From positions 1 to 64,000 of the forward strand of contig JAEUJP010000511.1 in NCBI GenBank assembly GCA_016793725.1: a stretch of DNA of 64,000 nucleotides, given 5' to 3'. Positions 27,709 to 36,100 of the stretch are shown here, one piece after another. The notes under the pieces were generated by a model. It was not told where the DNA came from. It searched no databases and saw only the letters and a list, made by a program, of their open reading frames with translations. The number at the start of each line of letters is the position of its first letter. Position 1 is the stretch's first letter. The stretch is from Myxococcaceae bacterium. GTDB lineage: Bacteria > Myxococcota > Myxococcia > Myxococcales > Myxococcaceae. The translations under genes and the position numbers were made by a program.

Positions 27709-28461
27709 CTATCTCTTCAAGGAGCGCTGGAGAAACGCGCCAACGACGGGGTCTTTTCGAAACGTCAGCCGCTGAACCCCTACGCGGTCGACAAGCGCCA
27801 GCACGCGGCGCACAGCCTCGGCTGGCGACATCTCTTCACTGGTGCCGCGATAGAGCTGGCCGAGAAGCTCGGGTATCGCAGTCGTGGCGGGCACGACGTC
27901 GAGCTGCTCGTGAACGCCCTTCGTCAGGAGCAACAGCGACTCGAGCCTGACATCTCCCGGCGTGCCCGGCGTCTCAGTGTCGGAGCGAAACGGCGTGCCA
28001 AACAACCGGCCGTCGGGGAACAACTGCACGATCTCATCGGTCAGCAGAGTCGCGTCGCCTGGCGGCCCGCAAGACAGACGCGCGAGCGTCGACTTGCCCG
28101 CGGTACTGTGCCCGATCGCAGCGAAGCCGCGATCGCCCCACGCGAAGCCACAGCCGTGCATCAGCACCCCGCCCTGGCGAAACGTCGAAATCTGCCACGC
28201 GATGCGCAACACCGACTCCGCGGCCCACTTGTCGTCCGGAATGTGGGCTTCGAGCAGCTCGCCTTTCACTCGATAGAAGCCCCACGGTGCTGGTGAACCC
28301 TCGAGCGCACGCGCCCCATCGAGTTGCGCGACACGCCGCACCACGAGCGCCGGTGCGTCAGCCGCAACAACAAAATTCACGTGCAGACATCGCTCAGCAG
28401 CCAGCCGGAGCAGACTCGCGTCGAGGTCGAGTGTCTGACCCGCGCAGCGTAGGAGACTCAC
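27709..28461 (-). CDS. HprK-like kinase of peptide-modification type
   Basis: 250 residues from GTG 28461, which overlaps the upstream stop (GTGA). It has the P-loop GHSTAGKST (counted residues 117-125), preceded by GVLMHGCGFAW as in HprK-related proteins. A Walker B-like TLLTDEIVQLF and GTPFRSDTETPGTPG follow. The canonical HPr kinase has the P-loop as GxSGxGKS and two Asp; here the second is Glu (TDE). No HPr or PTS gene is nearby. HprK-like kinases in lasso-peptide clusters phosphorylate the precursor (paeninodin work, as I recall it), and related proteins occur with PqqD-like proteins. Here it sits in a PqqD / small Cys-rich peptide cluster, so the peptide may be its substrate (inference). 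Confidence 0.82.
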   Translation of the reverse strand: MSLLRCAGQTLDLDASLLRLAAERCLHVNFVVAADAPALVVRRVAQLDGARALEGSPAPWGFYRVKGELLEAHIPDDKWAAESVLRIAWQISTFRQGGVLMHGCGFAWGDRGFAAIGHSTAGKSTLARLSCGPPGDATLLTDEIVQLFPDGRLFGTPFRSDTETPGTPGDVRLESLLLLTKGVHEQLDVVPATTAIPELLGQLYRGTSEEMSPAEAVRRVLALVDRVGVQRLTFRKDPVVGAFLQRSLKR

Positions 28462-29150
28462 GCGAGCGCCCGCTCGAGCTGTTCTTCGACACCGAGATTC
28501 CGCGCCCAGACGGGAACCGCGATCGACACCCCGGTAGAACGCCAGGCAACGCCCAGCCAACGCCCTCCCTGAGACGTCGCCACCCACAGGTCGCCGCGCG
28601 CTCCTGCCGCCATGACGCTGCCGATCACGCTGCCGCCCAACACGCCGCTCGCGAGCTGTACGGCGCGCTCCAGCTCTTCGGCCTCTGCGACGCGCACCGC
28701 GGGTGCCCCCACCAGAAGACGACGCACGGGCCTGCCGATGTTCAACAGCGCATTGACCGCGCCCTTCACCGTCTCTCGCACCAACGGGTTCGAGAGCGCC
28801 CGATGGCCAACCAAGACGGCCGGCGCCGGGAGCGGAAGCTCTCGCCCGAACCGCCTGACGGCAACGGCGCGGCCGAGTGTGCGGCCCGGCTGAGGGTCTC
28901 TAACGCCGAGGTAGCTCGAGGTGATCAGTGGCGATACCGCCGACACCACGTGCGCGACGAACTGACCGCCGAGCAGCATGACGGCGATGTCACCTTCACG
29001 AAGCGCCTCACTCTCGCAGCGCTCGACCAACAGGTCATCGCCGCTGAGCAGCAAAGGCACCATGCTGGTGCCCATCGTTCGAAACCACTGCCGCGCACCC
29101 ATCGGCCGCGCGGCGAACAGCTCGAGGAGCCTCAGAGCTCCGGAGGACAC
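28458..29150 (-). CDS. S24/S26 signal-peptidase-like protein
   Basis: 230 residues if GTG 29150 is used; it overlaps the peptide gene by 19 bp. ATG 29102 is the alternative. The N-terminal half has the peptidase signature: FRTMGTSMVPLLLSGDDLLV with Ser29, then EGDIAVMLLGGQFVAHVV. His67 stands where Lys is found in bacterial LepB, as in the ER/archaeal/SipW-type Ser-His enzymes. No transmembrane anchor is evident. The C-terminal half (about 130 residues) is not recognised. It could remove the leader of the peptide encoded just upstream (inference). Confidence 0.72.
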   Translation of the reverse strand: MSSGALRLLELFAARPMGARQWFRTMGTSMVPLLLSGDDLLVERCESEALREGDIAVMLLGGQFVAHVVSAVSPLITSSYLGVRDPQPGRTLGRAVAVRRFGRELPLPAPAVLVGHRALSNPLVRETVKGAVNALLNIGRPVRRLLVGAPAVRVAEAEELERAVQLASGVLGGSVIGSVMAAGARGDLWVATSQGGRWLGVAWRSTGVSIAVPVWARNLGVEEQLERALA

Positions 29151-29323
29151 AACGTGTTGTTCTCGATGCAGCAGTCGCAGGGCATGCAGTACTCGAAACC
29201 CGGGCCGCACGTCACCATCAACAGCTTCGGCTGCTCATGGAGGCGCACCGTCTTCACGACCGGTGAGCGGTAGCGTTTCTTGCGGCGGGGGGTCACTGAG
29301 TCGTTGCTCGGCGTCACTGCCAT
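29132..29323 (-). CDS. Candidate RiPP precursor peptide, six Cys
   Basis: 63 residues. The N-terminal part is basic and Cys-free (TPRRKKRYRSPVVKTVRL, then HEQPKLLMVT). The C-terminal 25 residues hold six Cys at 39, 46, 49, 51, 52 and 59 (YCMPCDCCIENN). The leader pattern, a basic patch with Y.SP.V followed by E..KLL, resembles many short RiPP precursors known to me. ATG 29323 has a good ribosome site (29331-29337). The gene overlaps the upstream gene by 10 bp and the downstream peptidase-like gene by 19 bp, so it is embedded in the operon. An uncleaved small metal-binding protein is the alternative. Confidence 0.72.
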   Translation of the reverse strand: MAVTPSNDSVTPRRKKRYRSPVVKTVRLHEQPKLLMVTCGPGFEYCMPCDCCIENNTLCPPEL

Positions 29324-32300
29324 ACGAAGACCTTTCCAATACCGTCTAGATGATCGGCGACCGCGAGGTCGAGCTGAGAATCGCCGTTGAAGTTGCCGAT
29401 CACGACCGCGGTACCCATCGATGAGCCTGTCGCGAGCGGAGAGATCTTCGACCGGTAGAAGCGGGCACCCGCAGCATTGTCGAACGGCGTCATGCCACCG
29501 CGGTTCGGGTAGATGAACACGCCGGTGGTCGTGAGACTGGTCGCCGCCGAGTAGCTGCCGATGAAGAGGTCGAGACGCCCGTCGCCGTCGAAGTCGACGA
29601 CCTGGAAGTCGGTGCCGGCCTGGAAGCTGCCGACCTCGGCGATGGTGGCCGACGGTGAGCCGGCCGAAGGGAAGGTGGCGGTGCGATCGGCGTAGATGTA
29701 GACGGCGCTGTTCTGAGGGTCGCTGACGAACAGATCGCTCGCCGTGCTCATCATGACGTCGACGTCGCCGATCGCGCGTGAACCAAAGCCCCGCTCCAGG
29801 TCACCCGAGCTGACTCCGGGGCTCATCGTCTGGAAGGCAGAGCTCGAGGGGAAGGTCATGCCCGCCGAGCCCGCGTTCACCGTGGCTCCAGAGAACATGT
29901 AGAGGCTGTTGAGGACCTGGAACGAGGCCGGAATCGCGAAGTCTTTCGGCCCCGTGGTACCCGCGCGACCGAGGTTCGCGTAGCCACCCGAGCGACGGCC
30001 AAAGCGCGCGTTCGCCGGCAACGTCGCCTGCGGAGGTCCGGTGAAGATGCGGTCGGCGCTGGTCGAGAGAATCGGTTGGGGGAGCGCCTTCCACGCGGCC
30101 TGCGAGCGGCCGTACCAGAGGTACACATTGCCCGCGCGATTCGTGCCCTCGACCGGCGCGCTGATGGCGATTTCGTCGAGACCGTCTTCGTTGATGTCGG
30201 GGATGAACGCCAGCGCGCGGCCAAAGTTGCCGGTCGCAACCGTGCCCGAGAACCGCACGTAGTTGGCGGCAGTCGTGTCGAGCTGCGTGCCCGCGCCACC
30301 GAAGTAGAGGACTGCGATGCCCGCAGTGGCCGGCGCGCCGGCACCGAGCCCAGCGTGGCTGAACGAGCTCACGAGCACATCGTTGCTCGTCGTCGACGAG
30401 GGCTTACCGACGGCGATCGGGCGACCCCAGCCGACATTGGTAGTGCCGTCATGCGAGACGATCGCCTGAGGTGTCGCACCGAGACCGGTCGCGCTGCCGT
30501 AATAGACGTAGACGTTGTTCACGGCGCTGGCGTCGTTGCCGACGACGAGGTCATCGAAGCTGTCGGCGTTGATGCGCCCCGCCGCCATGTACATGCCGAA
30601 GAAGTCGCTCGTGGCACCGCCAACACGCGGGTTCGCGAACGCCTGGCGAGTGGCCGTCAGCGGGTTGTCGACACGCATCGCCGTCTGGAACGTCGAGTAG
30701 TTGCCAACCTCGTCGAACGCGCGCACGTAGAAGTAGTACGAATTGAGGGTCGGCACTCGAATCGTGGCCGAAGTCATGGTGCCGGTGGACTCCGGGTTCG
30801 CTTTGGACGAGTCGAAGAAGTCGTCAGACGTCGCCAGCCCCGTCGGCTGAATGAGGGCCGTGGTCCACCGCACGTCATAGCCCGTCGGAGTGCCCGCAGC
30901 CTCGTCGTCGCCGACAGCATTCCACGTGGCCGAGACGTTGGCTGCGCGATCTTGCCCGGCGATCACGTTCGCCGATACCGTCGGCGCGTTCGGCGCGACC
31001 ACGTCGACCGTCGCGTTCAACGTCGTCTCGATCTGGTTGCCGGCAGCATCACGCACGCGCACGATCAGTGGGCCCGTCGTGCTTTGACCCAGCGTCAGCG
31101 TACCGTTGAACGTTTGCGGGGTGCTCGCGACGCCCGTCGCCGGGAAGACCGGGCTGCCGTTGTAGAGCACGGTAATCTGGCCACCGACCGCGTCGATCAC
31201 GTTGACGCTGAACGCCACCTGACCATCAGCCATGCCGGTGTTCGCGTCGACAACGTAGCCCGCGGCGCCGAGGCGAACGTTGTTGTTCCCGGGCGCGACG
31301 ACCACGAGCGTCGTGCCCGCAGGCGTGAGCCCGCTGACCTGCGGGTCGATCAGGTCGACCGTGATGTCGACGGCGTCGAGGGTTGCTTGCACCCCGTTGT
31401 CCATTCGGGCTTCGAAGTGTTCGGTTCCGCTCGGCAGCGAGATGTTGAACGAGAACTGACCCATTCCATTCGTCGTCACCATGTCGACCTGGGTCCCGGG
31501 CGTGCCACGGAAGAGCCGAACGAGCGCATTGGGGCAGTTCGCCGCCTCGCCAACCAACGCGCGCTCGACCGTCGTCGGCGACGCAGGCATCGTGTCGTCG
31601 GGCTTGCCGAACGAGACCGCAGCGGCCGCGGGCGACGTGAAGACCACGTTGCACCCTGCGTTCTGAACGCTGATCACCTGCGTCGCCGTGCAAAAGTTGC
31701 CCGCAGGGTCGGTGAGCGTGGCGGTGATCGTCTGCATCATGCCGTCGACGTAGTTGATGACGCCCGTCGAGGTGCCCGCAGCCATCGCGGGCAGATTGCC
31801 GCCGCCGCCGGCCGTCGAAGTGATGACCGGGACGATGCCGTTGGCGTTGGTCGCGATGACGGTCGTCGACAGCGCCCCATTGCTGAAGACGGTCGACCCC
31901 ATCGGCTGCGTGATCATGCACGCCGTGGGCGGCTGATTGTCGACGCGCACGTTCACCACCGTGCTGGTGGTGCTGTTGAGCGCGGCGTCGACGCACGTCG
32001 CCGTCAACGTGTAGTCGAGCTCACCCGTACCCGAGACGGTGAAGTCGTTCGAGTACAGACCGCCGGTCGCGGCGCCGCTGGCGTTCATCATCGCAGCGCC
32101 ACCGAGCGCGATGGTAACGCCGGTCATGCCAGTGACATCGGAGGAGGTGCTGACCGTCGCCCGGAGCTGATAGCCCATGACGGCCGACGCATCATCAGCC
32201 GTACCCAGCTGCGCCTTGGTCGGCGCCGTAAAGGTGCAGGTCGGAGCGACGCGGTCGACTCGCAGCGTCTTCACTGCCTCGGGGTTGATGGTGGTGTTGC

Positions 32301-34614
32301 CAACCGGGAAGTTGTTGGGGTTGTTCGCTGCATCGCTCACGCGCACTTCGAGCTCGAACGTCGCGTCGGTCGTGCCGGTCAGGTTGAGCCCGGTCAGCGT
32401 CACCGCGGCGGCGTTCGCAGTCACCGTGCCGGTGCCAACATCCATCGAGTTGGCGGTATTGACGACTGTCACCGCGCGACCATTCTCGACGCCCGTGAAC
32501 GTGACGTTCATCACCGGGTTGCCCATCGGCAGCTCCGTGCCGTTGAGAATGTTGTCGTTGTTCGCGTCGCCGCCGAACGTGATGGCCGTGACCCTGGGCC
32601 GAATGCTGTCGACCGTGTACGCGAGGTAGGCGCCCGACGAGTGACCGCCCGCGCCGAATACGAACACTGGCTTCAAGCTGTACACCCCGTCCGGGAACGT
32701 GAACGTGTTCGACGGCGTCGGCACGTTCGTCTGGTACGTGAAGCCCATGCCATCGGGGCAACCCACGCCCGCATCCGTCAGCGCGACATCGGAGCAGATC
32801 GTGCAGGTCGCTCCGACAGGGGTCGTGGGCTGATACTGCAACAGGCGCTGCACGCCGGGCGTCGTCGTCGAGACATCCGCGCTGACGTTGATGATGCCGG
32901 CAGCCGGCTGAAGGATCGTCGGCGTATCGAGCGCGACGACGACAATCTGGGTGACTGGCGTCATGTTCCCCATGCCGTCGTCAATCGTCGCGACGAAGGT
33001 CAGCTGAGCCCCACCAGAGTCCGTCAACGTGGCGCTCTGCTGAAAGACACCCCCGGCGCTTGCGGGCCCCATGCCGATCAGCGTGCGCATCGCTCCGATC
33101 ACCTGCTCGATGCGAATGGTGCGCCCTGCGCACGCAGCGCTGGTCTGCGTGGCGAACGTGAACGTGAGCTGATTGCCCACGACGACCCCGCTTGAACGCG
33201 TGAGCGTCGCGGGGCTCATCATCGGGTTCGTGAACACCAGCGGGCAGCCGGCGCCACCCGTGACGGTGAAGGTTGACGTCGCCGGAGCACTCGTGTTGCC
33301 GGCCGCATCAGTCACCGTGCAGCTGATGGTGTACGTGCCCGCCATGAAGTTGCCGGTGCCGGTCGCCGTGTTGCCGTTCACGTCGAAGGGCCCACCAATG
33401 CTGCCGTTGTTCGACGTGCACACCATCTGACTGTCTTCGACGTTCATCCCCTCGTCAGTGACATTCGCGGTCACCTGCATGGTGAACATGTTGAACGTGC
33501 CGCCGTTCGCAGGGGCAGTGATGGTGACCACCGGAGCTACGAAGTCGGACCTGACGGGGCGAGTCGCCGCGCACGTGTTGCCGGCCTCATCACGCACCGA
33601 CATTACAACCGTGTACAGAACGGCCCCTGCAGCGGGAATCGTGAAGTCGCGCAGCAGCCCACCGTTCATCGGAGGCTGAAAGCCCGTCGTCTGAGGCGTT
33701 GCGCCCCCCGTGAGCGAGAGCTCAATCTCGATGGGATTCGCGTCCATCGCTGTTCCAAACGTACGGAGCTGGTAGCCCGCCGCATTGGGGTCGGCGTCGT
33801 TGGCGGGCCCGATGATCGCGACCGACGGGTCGACCAACATGCACGTCGGTCGAACGCGATCGATGCTCAGCATGGTGCGCGCCTCGGGGTCGTTGGCGAC
33901 ATCGTGCGTACGCCCAGCGCAGGTGATTCGCGCTTCGAGGTTGTAGTCGCCCTGCATCGGGTTCGCGAAGCCCGTGAGCGTGACCGTCGCGACACCATTC
34001 ACGGGAATCATCGGCACCGTACCGCGAGCCGTCGACGAGCCGACCTCGGTGACCACGAGCGAACACCCCACCGCGTTCGTCGTCGCGATGTTCGCGATGA
34101 TGCCGCCCGCCGTCGTCGCTTCGGCGTCGTTCAAGATCTTGTCGTTGTTCGCGTCCCCCGCAAACGTGAAGCTCGTCACGTCGACCGCACCCGGCATCGC
34201 CGGGTCGACCGTCACATCGACCGTCGCCGCCCCCGAGCACGACGGCGAGTCGCCGACACCGGCGGTCTCGAGCACGACGCGCACGACGTTGTCGCCGGTC
34301 TGCAGCGGCACGCCCGAGAAGGTCGCCCGGTTGCCCGTCACGGTGCCCATCTGGGTCGCGCCGAAGCTGGTGTCGCTCGTCAGCCGGCTCTGCACGAGCG
34401 CGCCCGTCAAGTCGATGTCGGCGCCGTCGCGCTTCGCGCTCGCCGTGACGGTCAGGGTCGAGGGCACCGTCGCTCCGGCCGTCGGTGACTCGATGGTCAC
34501 CACGACGGTCGGGCACACCGGCGGGTTCGGGTCTTCGCCAGGGCAACGGCAGGCCCCCACGAACCCCATCGTCGCGATTGCCACTGCCCACCGCATCGAA
34601 GTCGCTCCACGCAT
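29314..34614 (-). CDS. Giant lipoprotein with Ig-like and FG-GAP repeats
   Basis: 1766 residues from ATG 34614, supported by AGGA upstream and a lipoprotein signal (MRWAVAIATMGFVGACRC). A GTG at 34689 overlapping the PqqD-like stop is the alternative. Residues up to about 1250 are repeated Ig/cadherin-like domains (for example TVVVTIESPTAGATVPS, VVTITAPANGGTFNM). Calcium-type loops GDANNDKILNDAEA and GGDANNDNILNGTEL lie among them. An FN3-like domain follows (YDVRWTTAL, YYFYVRAFDEVGNYS). The last 400 residues hold FG-GAP/integrin-alpha-like repeats (RINADSFDDLVVGND, DINEDGLDEIAISAP, VDFDGDGRLDLFIGS, GNFNGDSQLDLAVAD). It is probably displayed on the cell surface. Its place between the PqqD-like and peptide genes is unexplained. 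Confidence 0.88.
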   Translation of the reverse strand: MRGATSMRWAVAIATMGFVGACRCPGEDPNPPVCPTVVVTIESPTAGATVPSTLTVTASAKRDGADIDLTGALVQSRLTSDTSFGATQMGTVTGNRATFSGVPLQTGDNVVRVVLETAGVGDSPSCSGAATVDVTVDPAMPGAVDVTSFTFAGDANNDKILNDAEATTAGGIIANIATTNAVGCSLVVTEVGSSTARGTVPMIPVNGVATVTLTGFANPMQGDYNLEARITCAGRTHDVANDPEARTMLSIDRVRPTCMLVDPSVAIIGPANDADPNAAGYQLRTFGTAMDANPIEIELSLTGGATPQTTGFQPPMNGGLLRDFTIPAAGAVLYTVVMSVRDEAGNTCAATRPVRSDFVAPVVTITAPANGGTFNMFTMQVTANVTDEGMNVEDSQMVCTSNNGSIGGPFDVNGNTATGTGNFMAGTYTISCTVTDAAGNTSAPATSTFTVTGGAGCPLVFTNPMMSPATLTRSSGVVVGNQLTFTFATQTSAACAGRTIRIEQVIGAMRTLIGMGPASAGGVFQQSATLTDSGGAQLTFVATIDDGMGNMTPVTQIVVVALDTPTILQPAAGIINVSADVSTTTPGVQRLLQYQPTTPVGATCTICSDVALTDAGVGCPDGMGFTYQTNVPTPSNTFTFPDGVYSLKPVFVFGAGGHSSGAYLAYTVDSIRPRVTAITFGGDANNDNILNGTELPMGNPVMNVTFTGVENGRAVTVVNTANSMDVGTGTVTANAAAVTLTGLNLTGTTDATFELEVRVSDAANNPNNFPVGNTTINPEAVKTLRVDRVAPTCTFTAPTKAQLGTADDASAVMGYQLRATVSTSSDVTGMTGVTIALGGAAMMNASGAATGGLYSNDFTVSGTGELDYTLTATCVDAALNSTTSTVVNVRVDNQPPTACMITQPMGSTVFSNGALSTTVIATNANGIVPVITSTAGGGGNLPAMAAGTSTGVINYVDGMMQTITATLTDPAGNFCTATQVISVQNAGCNVVFTSPAAAAVSFGKPDDTMPASPTTVERALVGEAANCPNALVRLFRGTPGTQVDMVTTNGMGQFSFNISLPSGTEHFEARMDNGVQATLDAVDITVDLIDPQVSGLTPAGTTLVVVAPGNNNVRLGAAGYVVDANTGMADGQVAFSVNVIDAVGGQITVLYNGSPVFPATGVASTPQTFNGTLTLGQSTTGPLIVRVRDAAGNQIETTLNATVDVVAPNAPTVSANVIAGQDRAANVSATWNAVGDDEAAGTPTGYDVRWTTALIQPTGLATSDDFFDSSKANPESTGTMTSATIRVPTLNSYYFYVRAFDEVGNYSTFQTAMRVDNPLTATRQAFANPRVGGATSDFFGMYMAAGRINADSFDDLVVGNDASAVNNVYVYYGSATGLGATPQAIVSHDGTTNVGWGRPIAVGKPSSTTSNDVLVSSFSHAGLGAGAPATAGIAVLYFGGAGTQLDTTAANYVRFSGTVATGNFGRALAFIPDINEDGLDEIAISAPVEGTNRAGNVYLWYGRSQAAWKALPQPILSTSADRIFTGPPQATLPANARFGRRSGGYANLGRAGTTGPKDFAIPASFQVLNSLYMFSGATVNAGSAGMTFPSSSAFQTMSPGVSSGDLERGFGSRAIGDVDVMMSTASDLFVSDPQNSAVYIYADRTATFPSAGSPSATIAEVGSFQAGTDFQVVDFDGDGRLDLFIGSYSAATSLTTTGVFIYPNRGGMTPFDNAAGARFYRSKISPLATGSSMGTAVVIGNFNGDSQLDLAVADHLDGIGKVFVWQ
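29331..29337 (-). promoter_or_regulatory. Ribosome binding site of the six-Cys peptide
   Basis: GGAAAGG, read on the minus strand, ends 7 nt before the ATG at 29323. It lies within the last codons of the FG-GAP lipoprotein gene. It supports the peptide as a translated gene despite its small size. Confidence 0.65.
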
Positions 34615-34685
34615 CGTCTGTTCCTCTCGAGGAGGAGCCACCGGACCCTCAGGCTCCACCATGTACCCGCTGAACGCCCCTACAT

Positions 34686-34985
34686 TCACCGAACCGCTTC
34701 AAGCACCCGCTTCTCAACCAGCTCTGCGACGAACCTGACCGTCTCGCGCTCACACGTCACCCGCTCGACGTCGAACTCCTCGCACAACATCGACACAATC
34801 TCGCCCAGACTTCGCTCCCCATTCACCAGGTCCATGATGCGCTCCCCGACCTCCGACACCCCACCCTCGTCTTCGAACTGGTGAAAGCCCCCGTCTGCCG
34901 TCGCTGCGGCCCACCGCCCGCCCACACGCTGCGCCGCCGTCTCTTCCGGCACCCGCAGCACACTCGCGAGCGTCATCGTCTCCAC
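34686..34985 (-). CDS. PqqD-like protein (RiPP recognition element fold)
   Basis: 99 residues. The sequence follows the PqqD family: an N-terminal beta region (SVLRVPEETAAQRVGGRWA), the ISEVG-type turn GVSEVGERIMDLVNGERSLG, EIVSMLCEEFDVE and the C-terminal helix RFVAELVEKRVLEAV. PqqD-like proteins bind leader peptides of ribosomally made peptides and present them to modifying enzymes. The gene is first in the minus-strand cluster. It follows ctaB after a 98-bp gap that contains a GC hairpin (35018-35031) and a weak TTGTCA -35-like sequence, so the cluster may have its own promoter. ATG 34976 is an alternative start. Confidence 0.88.
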   Translation of the reverse strand: METMTLASVLRVPEETAAQRVGGRWAAATADGGFHQFEDEGGVSEVGERIMDLVNGERSLGEIVSMLCEEFDVERVTCERETVRFVAELVEKRVLEAVR

Positions 34986-35083
34986 GTCAACTCTTCTAGA
35001 GATTTGGCCCCCCTACCGGCCCTGCGGGGCCCGAACTTCGTACAGGAAACCGGTGACGGGTGACAAGCGGCGCGTTTCGGCCG

Positions 35084-35980
35084 TTACCGAATAACCGCGT
35101 CAACCCCGAGCAAAACGAACAACGCGAGCAGGTACACCAGCGACGCCCCGAACAGCTTTCGCGCGTTCACCGTCGACGGCGTGCGCAGCCCTCGCACACC
35201 CGCCGCCAGAAACGCAGCGCTGAACACCACCGCCCCTACCCCGTATACCCACCCCGACACTCCGACCAGATACGGCGACCCGGCCACCAGCACCAGCGCC
35301 AGCAGGTAGCCGACCGCCCAGCGCCACGCCTCGACGTCAGACGTCGCCAGCGGCAGGCTCTGCAGCCCCGCGTTGCGGTACTCTTCTTTGCGGAACAGCG
35401 CGATCGCGATGAAGTGCGGCAGCTGCCACAGAAACAGGATCGCGAAGAGCGTCAGGCCCCCCGCCGAAATTTTGCCCGTCGCCGCCGCCCACCCCATCAA
35501 CGGAGGTAACGCGCCCGGCAACGCCCCCACCACCATCGCCCAGTGCGTACGCGCCTTCAGCGGCGTGTACGCCAGCACGTAGCTCGTCAGCGCCAACACC
35601 CCGAGCGCTCCCGGAACCGGGCCCACACCGATGAACAGCGCCGGCACCGACACCACCGTCAACGAGGCCGCGAAGAGCAGCGCGAACGCCGGCTCCATTC
35701 GGCCCGCGGGCAGCGGCCGCACCGCCGTGCGCGCCATGTGCCGATCGGAGTCGCGCTCCATGAAGCAGTTGAACGCGTTCGCCGCCCCGACCGTACCGGC
35801 CGTCGCGAGCAGCGTGACGACCCAGAGGTGCAGCGGCAGCTCGAGACCCGAGAGCCACATGCCCCCCGCGCACGTGAACAGCACCAGCAGCGACAACCGC
35901 GGCTTCGTCAGCGACACGACGTCGCGCAGCACCGCAGCGAAAGATCTCGGCTCGACCTGCTGATCGGCGACGACGCGCAT
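35084..35980 (-). CDS. ctaB: Protoheme IX farnesyltransferase (heme O synthase)
   Basis: 298 residues with about nine hydrophobic segments, as expected for this UbiA-family membrane enzyme. It attaches a farnesyl group to heme B to give heme O for cytochrome oxidase. The first prenyl-diphosphate motif is NAFNCFMERDSDRHMART (NxxxDxxxD) and the second region is YVLAYTPLKARTHWA. SLTKPRLSLLVL and FLWQLPHFIAIALFRKEEYR are also diagnostic. It diverges from ctaA with 120 bp between, a common arrangement for heme A synthesis. ATG 35980 is near the first hydrophobic segment. Confidence 0.95.
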   Translation of the reverse strand: MRVVADQQVEPRSFAAVLRDVVSLTKPRLSLLVLFTCAGGMWLSGLELPLHLWVVTLLATAGTVGAANAFNCFMERDSDRHMARTAVRPLPAGRMEPAFALLFAASLTVVSVPALFIGVGPVPGALGVLALTSYVLAYTPLKARTHWAMVVGALPGALPPLMGWAAATGKISAGGLTLFAILFLWQLPHFIAIALFRKEEYRNAGLQSLPLATSDVEAWRWAVGYLLALVLVAGSPYLVGVSGWVYGVGAVVFSAAFLAAGVRGLRTPSTVNARKLFGASLVYLLALFVLLGVDAVIR

Positions 35981-36100
35981 CGTTCGACGCGACCCTTAGC
36001 CCCCGCGACCCGAACCATCAAGGGCCGTCGCCGCCGCTCGATTAGCGCCCCTCATGGGTCGGCTTTGCGGTGGCTCTCCGCTCCAGGTATTGACCGCCGC

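Noticed and set aside
30076-33195. 1039-codon open frame on the plus strand
   Set aside because: It is antisense to the giant FG-GAP lipoprotein. Its Arg/Val/His-rich content is typical of the shadow of high-GC coding DNA, and no domain or ribosome site is seen.
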